Below are positions 9,132-17,364 of a DNA stretch of 64,000 bases, piece after piece (the stretch's first letter is position 1; each line of letters begins with the position of its first letter). The notes under the pieces are model-generated. The model saw only the letters and a program-made list of their open reading frames with translations. It did no database searches and was not told the origin of the DNA. Source of the DNA: Burkholderia cepacia GG4 (GTDB taxonomy: Bacteria > Pseudomonadota > Gammaproteobacteria > Burkholderiales > Burkholderiaceae); assembly GCF_000292915.1 (NCBI RefSeq), contig NC_018514.1, positions 992,001-1,056,000 of the forward strand, in the 5' to 3' direction. The translations under genes and the position numbers were made by a program.

Positions 9132-9293
9132 ACGTCTTGCGAGGCATCCACCGGCCCGCAAGAAGGCTGCGACGAGCATGCTGACGGTGTCTTAGGCTGC
9201 GGTCGAGCACGCGTGTCAACGATTCGAGATCGCCATGCGTCGGCGCATGCATCCATAACCCGATTGTTTCGATGCGAGGACCCTACGCTCACG

Positions 9294-9491
9294 ATGCTGA
9301 GTCCACACGAAATTACGACGCTGATGATGGCGTGGTCTGCCCCCGACCAGCTTGGTTCTGACCGGGCGGAGCTATTCACGTTATTGGAGCGTCGACTGGT
9401 CGCCTTCGATCCGTTGTCGACAGACTATGGACCGATCCAGGTAACGGCCGAGGGGCATGCTGTCCTGAAAGCGGTCTCGCGCGTACGCTAA
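9294..9491 (+). CDS. Small conserved Burkholderia protein, unknown function
   Basis: The 65-residue product (MLSPHEITTLMMA to VLKAVSRVR) resembles a small, widespread Burkholderia hypothetical family with the pattern SPHEIxTLM, DRxELxxLLERxLVA and GHxVLKAV. It has no signal peptide or membrane segment and looks like a compact helical, possibly winged-helix-like, protein. The ATG at 9294 is chosen over the in-frame start at 9213 because similarity begins there. Function unknown. Confidence 0.6.
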   Translation: MLSPHEITTLMMAWSAPDQLGSDRAELFTLLERRLVAFDPLSTDYGPIQVTAEGHAVLKAVSRVR

Positions 9492-9687
9492 CCCGAGCGG
9501 GTAGTTCGGCAAGGCCTGAGCCAGCGATGCAAGCAGGCGGGGCAGCGTGATGATCGATCGCCATCCGTCGACTCGAAGAGCGTCGACCGTCGCCTGTCAT
9601 GAAGATGCAGCGCCGGCTGTGGAGGTCCGCGAGCAGCCCGCCGGTCAGCCGCAGCACCGCAGGAGCGCATCGAGTCGCCGCGCCGCG

Positions 9688-10848
9688 TCACTGCAGCGGA
9701 ATCACGCAATGCTCGATCGCCTGGATCAGTTCGGTCTGCCGGGTCACGCCCATCTTCGAGAACACCGCGCGCAAATGCGAGCGGGCGGTGTTGTGGCGAA
9801 TGGCCATCGTGTCCGCGGCGTCCTGCAGCGACAGCCCTTGCGTCAGGTGCAGCACCAGCGACGCCTCGCTGCGGGTCAGGTTGAACATCGCCTGCAGCGT
9901 CTCGCCTGAGATCTGCGGCCGGCAGTCGGGATCGCGCACCAGCACGACGGCGGCCGCGCGACGCTTGCGGCCCGATTGCTCGTCGATCGGCAGCGGCCGC
10001 ACCAGCAGGCCCAGCCGTGCGCGTCCGGCGCGGCGCGTCAGCGTCATCCCGCGCGTGGCGCCGGGCTGCCGCGCCAGCGCGTCGCGGATCAGCGCGTGCA
10101 GCATGCGCTGGTTCGTGGCGCCGTCGCAGGCCAGCCTGCCGTCGACGATGAACAGCCCGTCGCGTTCGGCGAGGACCTGCGCCGCGTCGTCGTTGGTCTT
10201 CATCACGCGTGCCTGCTCGTCGAGCAGGATCGCGCCGATCCGCAACTGGCTGACCGTCTCCGCATACAGGTGGCGCTCGTTCGCCGTCACTTCGAGGCTC
10301 GCGCGCAGGCTCGCCGCGCGCTTCAGGTGCGGCAGCAGGAACCGGCACAGCCGCTTGTCGTTCGCGTCGAACGGCGGTGCGCCGTGCGGCCGGCAGATGC
10401 GCAACCGGCACTCGTTGTCGGCGTCCACGTGGATATCCGCGCCCATCACGTGCAGCACGTCGTACATACGGTCGAAGTTCCGGTATTTCTCGCTGTCGAG
10501 CCAGCCGCGTTCGCCGAGCATTTCGTGCACGGTCGTCACCGTGTCGCGCGGCAGGTTGACGAACGCGTCGAGCGTGTGGAAACGCTGCAGGTACGCGCCG
10601 GTGCCGACCGACGTATCGACGAGGCTCGACGTGACGATGAACCCCTTCATCGCATCGGCGGGCGGCCGCAGCACGAGCGTCGCGTAGTTGGCCGCGAGCC
10701 GGACCCGGAGTGCGTCGAGCAGCCCGTGCCAGGGTACGGCGGACGTCACGCCTTCGTAGACCAGGCCGATCAGGTCGCTCAGTTCGTCGGGCGTCGCCGC
10801 GGCGAGGTCGGAGCCGGCGTGCTCGGGCGGGGGGGCGGTCGTGGGCAC
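9688..10848 (-). CDS. LuxR-type transcriptional regulator (TeiR-like)
   Basis: A 386-residue regulator whose last 65 or so residues form a LuxR/GerE helix-turn-helix (LTRSEASLVLHLTQGLSLQDAADTM, NTARSHLRAVFSKMG). The long N-terminal part has no recognised receiver domain and may be a PAS/GAF-like sensor. It starts with GTG at 10848 behind AGGAGAC. It faces the KshA-containing operon across 348 bases. In Comamonas testosteroni, TeiR, a LuxR-type protein of similar length, activates steroid degradation genes; this protein has the same size and HTH class. That it controls the catabolic operons here, through the motif described at 11047, is inference. Confidence 0.82.
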   Translation of the reverse strand: MPTTAPPPEHAGSDLAAATPDELSDLIGLVYEGVTSAVPWHGLLDALRVRLAANYATLVLRPPADAMKGFIVTSSLVDTSVGTGAYLQRFHTLDAFVNLPRDTVTTVHEMLGERGWLDSEKYRNFDRMYDVLHVMGADIHVDADNECRLRICRPHGAPPFDANDKRLCRFLLPHLKRAASLRASLEVTANERHLYAETVSQLRIGAILLDEQARVMKTNDDAAQVLAERDGLFIVDGRLACDGATNQRMLHALIRDALARQPGATRGMTLTRRAGRARLGLLVRPLPIDEQSGRKRRAAAVVLVRDPDCRPQISGETLQAMFNLTRSEASLVLHLTQGLSLQDAADTMAIRHNTARSHLRAVFSKMGVTRQTELIQAIEHCVIPLQ

Positions 10849-11046
10849 TGCGGTGTCTCCTGTCCTGTCGTTGCGTCGTCGCCACCTTCGAGGGCGCCGG
10901 GCGATATCGCGAGATTGCCGTACGCGAGCGGGAACGGGAATGCGGGCGTGCCACTAGCTTCGCCGAACGACCGGTTTGGCCGGGTTGTCTCGCGTGTCGC
11001 GGGCTTCGGCCGCCGCCGCGCGATCGGCGTGGCGCGGCGCCATTTC

Positions 11047-11076
11047 TAGTCCAAACCGGGGTTGTTTACCCCCGTT
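11047..11076 (+). promoter_or_regulatory. Candidate operator before the second KshA-like operon
   Basis: CTAGTCCAAACCGGGGTTG carries the shared motif (GTC, nine bases, then GTTG in place of GATG) found before five other units. It overlaps an imperfect dyad AACCGGGG/CCCCCGTT (11054-11076). It lies 150 bases before the start codon at 11197, in the regulator-operon interval. Confidence 0.45.
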
Positions 11077-11196
11077 CCGTGCAAGAACTCGCGCCCGTTT
11101 CGCGCGCGGGCGGCGATCTCGTCCATCCGGAGTATGTCCGGCCCCGACCCGGTTCCGACAATGGGTCCGCACACGACTCGATCACGGAGGGGACAC

Positions 11197-12279
11197 ATGG
11201 AACTGCAACACGCCGCCCAGGCGGCGGGCGACCGGTATGCGCGCGGCTGGCATTGCCTCGGGCTCGCAGCCGACTATCGGGACGGCAAGCCGCACCGGCT
11301 CGACATCTTCGGCACCCAGCTCGTCGCCTTCGCCGGCGACGACGGCGCCATCCGGATCCTCGACGCGTGGTGCCCGCACATGGGCGCCGACCTGTCGAAA
11401 GGCGAGGTGCGCGGCAACGCGCTCGTCTGTCCGTTCCATCACTGGCGCTGGGGCGGCGACGGCGCCTGCGAGCAGGTCCCGTATGCGACCCGCGTGCCGC
11501 ACAAGGCGCGGATCCGGTCGTGGCACGCATGCGAGCAGAACGCGCTGCTGTTCGTCTGGCATGACCACGAAGGCGGCGAGCCGCCGGCGCGCGTCGCGAT
11601 TCCGCGCATCGATGCGTGCTTCTCCGGCGAGTGGACCGCGTGGGCGGTCCGCAAGATGACGATCCGGACGAACTGCCGGGAGCTCGTCGACAACCTCGCG
11701 GACGTCGCCCATTTCGGCCCGGTCCACGGCTCGCCGGCGAACTACTTCTGCAACACCTTCGTCGGCCACACCGGCTACCAGATGTTTCGCGGTGGCCAGA
11801 GCGAGCTGCTCGGCAACGGGCTCGTCGCGGACAGCGCGTATTTCGGCCCCGCGTATCACATCACGCGGATGACGGCCGACGTCGAAGGGCGCGCGGTCGA
11901 CAGCATCCTGCTCAACTGCCACGTGCCGATCGACCAGCACAGCTTCGAGCTGCGCTACGGCGTGATGATCTGCAAGGATCCGGCGCTGTCCGACGACGCT
12001 AACCGCGCGATCGCGAACGCATATGTCGAGCAGGCGCACCGGTCGTTCTTCCAGGACGTCGAGATCTGGCACAACAAGACGCGGATCGATTTTCCCGTGC
12101 TGTGCGAAGGCGACGGCCCGATCTACCAGTTGCGCGACTGGTACCGGCAGTTTTATACGGACATCGCGAAGTTGCCCGCCGATCTCGACCGCAAGAAGGT
12201 CTTCGAATGGCAGGACGGCGCGTGGCGCACGCTGAACGACGTGCCGCCGCTCGCGGCCAGCCGCCTGCATACGATCTGA
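11197..12279 (+). CDS. Rieske oxygenase, KshA-like (copy 2)
   Basis: A 360-residue Rieske non-heme iron oxygenase, clearly a paralogue of the one at 3105 (shared RYARGWHCLGLA, CPHMGADLS, NCRELVDN, SFELRYGV, CEGDGP). Rieske ligands are C59, H61, C78 and H81; the mononuclear site is D169, H172 and H177. Between the paralogues the residue after the second Cys-x2-His motif differs (HHW here, HGW in copy 1). By family it should hydroxylate a 3-ketosteroid or similar polycyclic substrate with an external reductase, which is not encoded nearby. The ATG at 11197 has GGAGGGG upstream. First gene of a tight seven-gene operon. Confidence 0.87.
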   Translation: MELQHAAQAAGDRYARGWHCLGLAADYRDGKPHRLDIFGTQLVAFAGDDGAIRILDAWCPHMGADLSKGEVRGNALVCPFHHWRWGGDGACEQVPYATRVPHKARIRSWHACEQNALLFVWHDHEGGEPPARVAIPRIDACFSGEWTAWAVRKMTIRTNCRELVDNLADVAHFGPVHGSPANYFCNTFVGHTGYQMFRGGQSELLGNGLVADSAYFGPAYHITRMTADVEGRAVDSILLNCHVPIDQHSFELRYGVMICKDPALSDDANRAIANAYVEQAHRSFFQDVEIWHNKTRIDFPVLCEGDGPIYQLRDWYRQFYTDIAKLPADLDRKKVFEWQDGAWRTLNDVPPLAASRLHTI

Positions 12280-12291
12280 CGGAGCACGACG

Positions 12292-13119
12292 ATGTCATTC
12301 AACGACAAGGTGGTGCTCGTCACGGGCGCAGGATCCGGAATGGGGCGAGCGACTGCGTGCTTGTTCGCCGCGCGCGGCGCGACGGTGGTGGCCGCCGATC
12401 TCGACGGCGCGCGCGCCGACGAGACGCTGCATCTCGCGCAGGCCGCCGGCACGGGCCTCGCCCATGCGTGCGACGTGGCCGACAGCGACGCGGTCGGCGC
12501 GCTGTTCGACGCGATCGGCCAGCGCTACGGGCGGCTCGACGTGCTGGTCAACAACGCGGGCGCGGGGCAGGTGCCGGGCGACGGCTTCGAACTTGCCCAG
12601 CAGCGCATCGCGCAGCGCGCGCAGCAGCTGGCGAACGGCGCTGCGCCGACGGTGTTTTCCGACACGATCGTCGATCTCACCGACGCGGGCTGGCGTCGCA
12701 TCGTCGACATCAACCTGAACGGGACGTTTTTCTGCTCGCGTGCTGCCGTGCGGCTGATGATCGCCGCGGGCGTGCGCGGCTCGATCGTCAACATCGCGAG
12801 CGTGTCGGCGCTGTCCGGCGACGGGCCGCCGGCCTATTGCGCGTCGAAGGCCGCGATCCTCGGGCTGACGCGCTGTCTCGCGCGCGATCTCGGCCCGCGC
12901 GGCATTCGCGTGAACGCGATCTGCCCGGGCCCGACCCGTACGCCGATGATGCAGTCGATTCCCGACGCGTGGGCGCGCGAACTTGAACGCGCGATTCCGC
13001 TCGGCAGCATGGCCGAACCGGACGACATCGCACGCTCGGTCCTTTACCTCGCGTCCGACGACGCCCGGCAGATGACCGGGCAGACGCTGTCGGTCAGCGG
13101 CGGTATGCACATGATCTAG
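12292..13119 (+). CDS. SDR-family oxidoreductase
   Basis: A 275-residue classical short-chain dehydrogenase: TGAGSGMG nucleotide-binding motif near residue 11, DLDG acidic residue after beta2 (NAD preference likely), NNAG, catalytic Ser in ASVSALSG and Tyr-Lys in YCASK. It has an insertion of about 30 residues after NNAG (GDGFELAQQRIAQRAQQLAN region) compared with the common 250-residue form, as seen in mycofactocin-like or carveol-type SDRs. It lies 12 bases after the oxygenase and likely oxidises a hydroxyl on the ring substrate. Confidence 0.87.
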   Translation: MSFNDKVVLVTGAGSGMGRATACLFAARGATVVAADLDGARADETLHLAQAAGTGLAHACDVADSDAVGALFDAIGQRYGRLDVLVNNAGAGQVPGDGFELAQQRIAQRAQQLANGAAPTVFSDTIVDLTDAGWRRIVDINLNGTFFCSRAAVRLMIAAGVRGSIVNIASVSALSGDGPPAYCASKAAILGLTRCLARDLGPRGIRVNAICPGPTRTPMMQSIPDAWARELERAIPLGSMAEPDDIARSVLYLASDDARQMTGQTLSVSGGMHMI

Positions 13120-13128
13120 GAGACCACC

Positions 13129-13980
13129 ATGACAGGACGTTTGCAGCACAAGACCGCGCTGATCAGCGGCGCGGGCACCGGGATCGGCGCGGCGACAGCG
13201 CAGCGCTTTGCGGCGCAAGGCGCGCGCGTGATGCTGTGCGGCCGGCGCCGCGAGCCGCTCGAGCAGGTGGCGCGCGAGATCGTCGCGGCGGGCGGCGAGG
13301 CCGGATGGATCCAGGCCGACGTGACCGACGAAGCGTCGGTCGGCCGCGCGGTCGACGCGACGCTCGAGCGCTTCGGCCGCCTCGACGTGATGGTCAACAA
13401 CGCGGTGAACTACACGTGGGGCCTCATCGACCAGGTAAGCACGGAAGACTGGCACCGCTGCCTGCGCGGCACGCTGGACGTCGCGTTCTTCGGCACGCGC
13501 GCGGCGATGCGCGCGATGAAGCGGCAGGGCGGCGGCGCGATCGTCAACCTCGGCTCGGTCGTGGGGCTGCTCGGCAGCCCCGGGTTGTCCGCGTATGGCG
13601 CGGCGAAAGCGGGCGTGCTCAATTTCAGCCGCGCGGTCGCGCTTGAGGGCGCGGCCGACGGCATCCGCGTGAACGTGGTCATCCCCGGCGTGGTGTGGAG
13701 CGAGGGCACGCGCGAGGCGCTGCAGGACGACGCGACGCGCGAAGGCACCGCGCGCGCGGTGCCGCTGCGGCGCATCGGCGAGCCGCGCGAGGTCGCCGAC
13801 GCGATCCTGTTTCTCGCGTCCGACGAAGCGTCGTACATCACCGGGCAAAGCCTCGTTGTCGACGGCGGCAAGACCTGCCGCCTCGATGTCGGCGCCACCG
13901 ACTACGTGTCGGACACGTCCGCCGAACGGCGCGCGCGACCCGAACCGCAAGCCGATCCTGCCGGAGCGCACACGCGATGA
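13129..13980 (+). CDS. SDR-family oxidoreductase
   Basis: A 283-residue classical SDR with SGAGTGIG, an Arg-rich loop after beta2 (CGRRRE, suggesting NADP(H)), NNAV in place of NNAG, Ser in LGSVVGLLG and YGAAK. The C-terminus extends about 25 residues past the usual ITGQSLVVDGG end. Its stop overlaps the start of the next gene (ATGA), so translation is probably coupled. A ketone/alcohol redox step in the same pathway is inferred from the operon. Confidence 0.87.
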   Translation: MTGRLQHKTALISGAGTGIGAATAQRFAAQGARVMLCGRRREPLEQVAREIVAAGGEAGWIQADVTDEASVGRAVDATLERFGRLDVMVNNAVNYTWGLIDQVSTEDWHRCLRGTLDVAFFGTRAAMRAMKRQGGGAIVNLGSVVGLLGSPGLSAYGAAKAGVLNFSRAVALEGAADGIRVNVVIPGVVWSEGTREALQDDATREGTARAVPLRRIGEPREVADAILFLASDEASYITGQSLVVDGGKTCRLDVGATDYVSDTSAERRARPEPQADPAGAHTR

Positions 13981-14600
13981 ACGATACGACCCTGCTCGCG
14001 CGGATCGACCGGCTCGAATCGATCGAGGCGATCCGGATGCTGCCCGCGCAATATGCGCTCGCGCTCGACATGCGCGATCTCGACGCGTGGACGAACCTCT
14101 TTCCCGAGGACGTTGTGGTCAGCAAGGAACAGGTCGGCCGCGCGCACCTGAAACGCTGGATCGACGATACCCTGCGCCACCAGTTCACCGTCACGTCGCA
14201 TCACATCGGCGGCCACATCATCGAGTTCTCGGATGCTGACCACGCGAGCGGCGTCGTCTATTCGAAGAACGAGCACGAGACGGGCCCCGAGTGGGTCGCG
14301 ATGCAGATGCTCTACTGGGATGACTACGAGCGGATCGGCGGGCGCTGGTATTTTCGGCGGCGCTACCCGTGCTACCTGTACGCGTCGGACCTGAACCGGC
14401 CGCCGATCGGTGAACGCAAGATGCGCTGGCCGGGCCGCGAGCCGTACGACGGTTCATGGCATGCGCTGTGGCCGTCGTGGCAGGCGTTCTGGAACGACAA
14501 GCCCGACGGGCTGCCCGACGTCGCGGCGCCGGCGCCGCTCGGTGCGTTTCTCGCGACGATGCGGCGCGGTTCGGCGTTCCCGAAGATTCGCACGCGCTGA
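13977..14600 (+). CDS. NTF2-like (SnoaL-type) protein
   Basis: A 207-residue cone-shaped-fold protein of the SnoaL/NTF2 superfamily, which includes ketosteroid isomerase, scytalone dehydratase and bile-acid 7alpha-dehydratase (BaiE). It has Y26-x4-D31 in helix 1 and H75-H76, placed like the acid/base residues of BaiE-type dehydratases. It is the longest of four such proteins in the window, with an extra C-terminal Trp-rich extension (from about residue 150). The start overlaps the previous stop by four bases. An isomerase or dehydratase role is inference. Confidence 0.72.
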   Translation: MNDTTLLARIDRLESIEAIRMLPAQYALALDMRDLDAWTNLFPEDVVVSKEQVGRAHLKRWIDDTLRHQFTVTSHHIGGHIIEFSDADHASGVVYSKNEHETGPEWVAMQMLYWDDYERIGGRWYFRRRYPCYLYASDLNRPPIGERKMRWPGREPYDGSWHALWPSWQAFWNDKPDGLPDVAAPAPLGAFLATMRRGSAFPKIRTR

Positions 14601-14619
14601 CCGGCACGGAGGCCCGACC

Positions 14620-15726
14620 ATGACCACACCGCTTTTCGAGCCCGCGCGGATCGGTGCGCTTGCGATGCCGAACCGCATCGTGATGGCGCCGATGACGCGC
14701 AGCCGCGCGGACCAGCACGACGCGCCCGGCGACCTGCATGTCGCGTACTACGCGCAGCGTGCGGGCGCCGGGTTGATCGTCGCGGAAGGCACGTACCCGC
14801 ACGCTGACGGCAAGGGCTACTGCCGCACGCCCGGCATCGCGACGCAACACCAGATCGACGCGTGGCGGCGCGTGACCGACGCCGTGCACCGCGCGCACGG
14901 CCGCATCATGCTGCAACTGATGCACGTCGGGCGCGTCGCATCGCGCTTCAACAAGGCGCCGGATGCCGACACCGTCGCGCCGTCCGCGCTTCGTGCGCAC
15001 GGCACGATCCATGCGGACGGGCACGGCCCGGTGCCGATGGAGGTACCGCGCGCGCTTGGCCGCGCGGAGATCCCCGCCGTGATCGACGGCTTCCGGCAGG
15101 CGGCCGTCAACGCGCGCGCTGCCGGCTTCGACGGCGTCGAGCTGCACGCGAGCAGCGGCTATTTGCCGATGCAGTTCCTGCTCGCCGGCTCGAACTGCCG
15201 CACCGACGACTACGGCGGCACGCCCGCGCGGCGAGCCCGCTTCACGATCGAAGCGCTCGAAGCGATGGTTGGCGCGATCGGCGCGCAGCGCGTCGGGCTG
15301 CGGATCTGTCCGGGCAATCCGTACAACGACATGCACGACGACGATCCCGCGCTGACGTACGGCACGCTGCTCGATGCGGTGGCGCCGCTCGGGCTCGCGT
15401 ATCTGCACGTGAGCCGCTCGCCGGACCGGCAGCTCGATGCGTTCGCGCTCGCCCGCCATCATTTTCGCGGCGCGCTGATCGCGAACGACGGATTCGACGC
15501 GCGCAGCGCGGCCGACCTGCTCGCAGCCGGCCACGCGGACGCCGTGTCGTTCGCCAGGCATTTCATCGCGAACCCGGACCTCGTCGCGCGCTTGCGGCAC
15601 GGCGCCGCGCTCGCCGCGTTCGACCGCACCACGTTGTATACGCCCGGTGCGCACGGCTTTACCGACTATCCGCCGCTCGCTGCGCTCGACGGGGGCGGTC
15701 CTTCCATGCAACGGAGTGCCCCGTGA
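14620..15726 (+). CDS. Old Yellow Enzyme-family flavin oxidoreductase
   Basis: A 368-residue FMN TIM-barrel protein of the OYE family (PF00724): MPNRIVMAPMTRSRA at the start, GLIVAEGTYP, LQLMHVGR, GFDGVELH, SNCRTDDYGG. These NADPH-dependent enzymes reduce activated C=C bonds such as enones. The substrate-anchoring pair H-x2-N/H is H176...S179 here (HASSG), so the second anchor is Ser instead of Asn/His, while the following Tyr (Y181) is kept. This may alter substrate range. Starts 19 bases after the NTF2-like gene with GGAGG upstream; its stop overlaps the next start (GTGA). Confidence 0.87.
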   Translation: MTTPLFEPARIGALAMPNRIVMAPMTRSRADQHDAPGDLHVAYYAQRAGAGLIVAEGTYPHADGKGYCRTPGIATQHQIDAWRRVTDAVHRAHGRIMLQLMHVGRVASRFNKAPDADTVAPSALRAHGTIHADGHGPVPMEVPRALGRAEIPAVIDGFRQAAVNARAAGFDGVELHASSGYLPMQFLLAGSNCRTDDYGGTPARRARFTIEALEAMVGAIGAQRVGLRICPGNPYNDMHDDDPALTYGTLLDAVAPLGLAYLHVSRSPDRQLDAFALARHHFRGALIANDGFDARSAADLLAAGHADAVSFARHFIANPDLVARLRHGAALAAFDRTTLYTPGAHGFTDYPPLAALDGGGPSMQRSAP

Positions 15727-17306
15727 CCTCAATGCTCGCAGTGCCGTCGACGATTCCCGCGATGCTGACCGAATCCGCGCGGCGTTACGCGGCGTGCCCG
15801 GCCATCGTCGACGACGGGCTTTCGATCGACTACGCGACGCTTTACGACGCGGCACGGCGCGCCGCACGCGCGCTGATCGCACTCGACGTGCAGCCGGGCG
15901 AGCGCGTCGCGATCTGGGCGCCGAACCTGCACGAGTGGATCGTCGCCGCGCTCGGTGTCCATTTCGCGGGCGCTGCGCTGGTGCCGCTGAACACGCGGCT
16001 CAAGGGCGACGAAGCCGCAGACATCCTCAACCGCAGCCGCGCGCGCGTGCTGTTCTCGATCGGCGCGTTTCTCGGCGTCCGCTATCCTGACATGCTCGCC
16101 GGGCACGCGCTGCCGTCGCTACGGCACACGGTCGTGCTGCGCGATCCGCAGGCCGGCGCGGCGGGCTGGGACGCGTTCGTCGCACGCGCCGAGACGATCC
16201 CCGAAGCGGTGCTCGACGCGCGGATCGCGGCCATCGGGCCGCACACGCCGTCGGACGTGCTGTTCACGTCGGGCACGACGGGCCGGCCGAAGGGCGTCGT
16301 CACCGCACACGGGCAGAACCTGGCCGCGTTCGACCAGTGGTCGACGCTGGTCGGATTGCAGGCCGGCGACCGCTACCTGATCATCAACCCGTTCTTTCAC
16401 GCGTTCGGCTACAAGGCCGGCTGGCTCGCCGCGCTGATACGCGGCGCGACGATCCTGCCGCAGGCGACCTTCGATGCCGATGCGGTGCTGCGCCGCATCG
16501 CGGACGAACGCGTGAGCTTCCTGCCCGGTTCGCCGACGCTCTACCTGAGCCTGCTCGCGCACCCCGCGCTCGACCGCTTCGACCGGTCGTCGTTGCGCGT
16601 GGCGGTCACCGGCGCGGCGAACGTCGCGCCCGACCTGATCGCGCGGATGCGCGACCGGCTCGGCTTTCGGTCGGTGCTGACCGCATACGGGCTGACCGAA
16701 TGCTGCGGGCTCGCGACGGTGTGCCGTGCGGGCGACGACGAGCGTGTCGCCGCGACGACCTGCGGCCATCCGCTGCCAGGGATCGAACTGCGCTGCATCG
16801 ACGCGGCGGGGGCCGACGTGCCGGTCGGGATGCCCGGCGAGATCCTGATCCGCGGCTTCAACGTGATGCAGGGCTACCTCGACGACGACGCGGCGACCCG
16901 CGATGCGATCGACGCGCACGGCTGGCTGCATACCGGCGACGTCGGCGTGCTCGACGAACGCGGCTACCTGCGCATCACCGATCGCCTGAAGGACATGTAT
17001 ATCGTCGGCGGATTCAATTGCTATCCGGCGGAAATCGAGAACATGATCGCTGCGCACCCGCAGGTCGCGCAGGTCGCGGTGATCGGCGTGCCGGATGCAC
17101 GGCTCGGTGAAGCCGGCCACGCGTTCGTCGTGCCGCGGGCGGGCGCGTCGCTCGACGCCGCGACGCTCGCCGGGTGGTGCCGCACGCGGATGGCGAACTA
17201 CAAGGTGCCGCGCGGCATCGCGTTCGTCGACGCGCTGCCGCTCAACGCGTCGGGCAAGGTATTGAAGCAGGCGTTGCGCGAATTGTCGGCGCGGGATTCG
17301 GCGTGA
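15723..17306 (+). CDS. Acyl-CoA synthetase, FadD3-like
   Basis: A 527-residue adenylate-forming acid-CoA ligase. The P-loop motif FTSGTTGRPKG lies near residue 180, the A5 motif YGLTECCG near 320, and the hinge-region GYLRITDRLKDMYIVGG near 420; the catalytic Lys is in NASGKVLK near the C-terminus. The start VPSTIPAMLTE and the IWAPNLHEW, PLNTRLKG and AADILNRSRA stretches resemble FadD3, the ligase that activates the C/D-ring propionate (HIP) in steroid catabolism. The GTG start at 15723 overlaps the previous stop and has GGAG 6 bases upstream; ATG at 15732 is an alternative. Substrate is inferred, not shown. Confidence 0.86.
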   Translation: MTSMLAVPSTIPAMLTESARRYAACPAIVDDGLSIDYATLYDAARRAARALIALDVQPGERVAIWAPNLHEWIVAALGVHFAGAALVPLNTRLKGDEAADILNRSRARVLFSIGAFLGVRYPDMLAGHALPSLRHTVVLRDPQAGAAGWDAFVARAETIPEAVLDARIAAIGPHTPSDVLFTSGTTGRPKGVVTAHGQNLAAFDQWSTLVGLQAGDRYLIINPFFHAFGYKAGWLAALIRGATILPQATFDADAVLRRIADERVSFLPGSPTLYLSLLAHPALDRFDRSSLRVAVTGAANVAPDLIARMRDRLGFRSVLTAYGLTECCGLATVCRAGDDERVAATTCGHPLPGIELRCIDAAGADVPVGMPGEILIRGFNVMQGYLDDDAATRDAIDAHGWLHTGDVGVLDERGYLRITDRLKDMYIVGGFNCYPAEIENMIAAHPQVAQVAVIGVPDARLGEAGHAFVVPRAGASLDAATLAGWCRTRMANYKVPRGIAFVDALPLNASGKVLKQALRELSARDSA

Positions 17307-17364
17307 CGTGCGACCATCGACGACAGAACCATCGACATAAAACACTCAACACAGGAGACAACCC

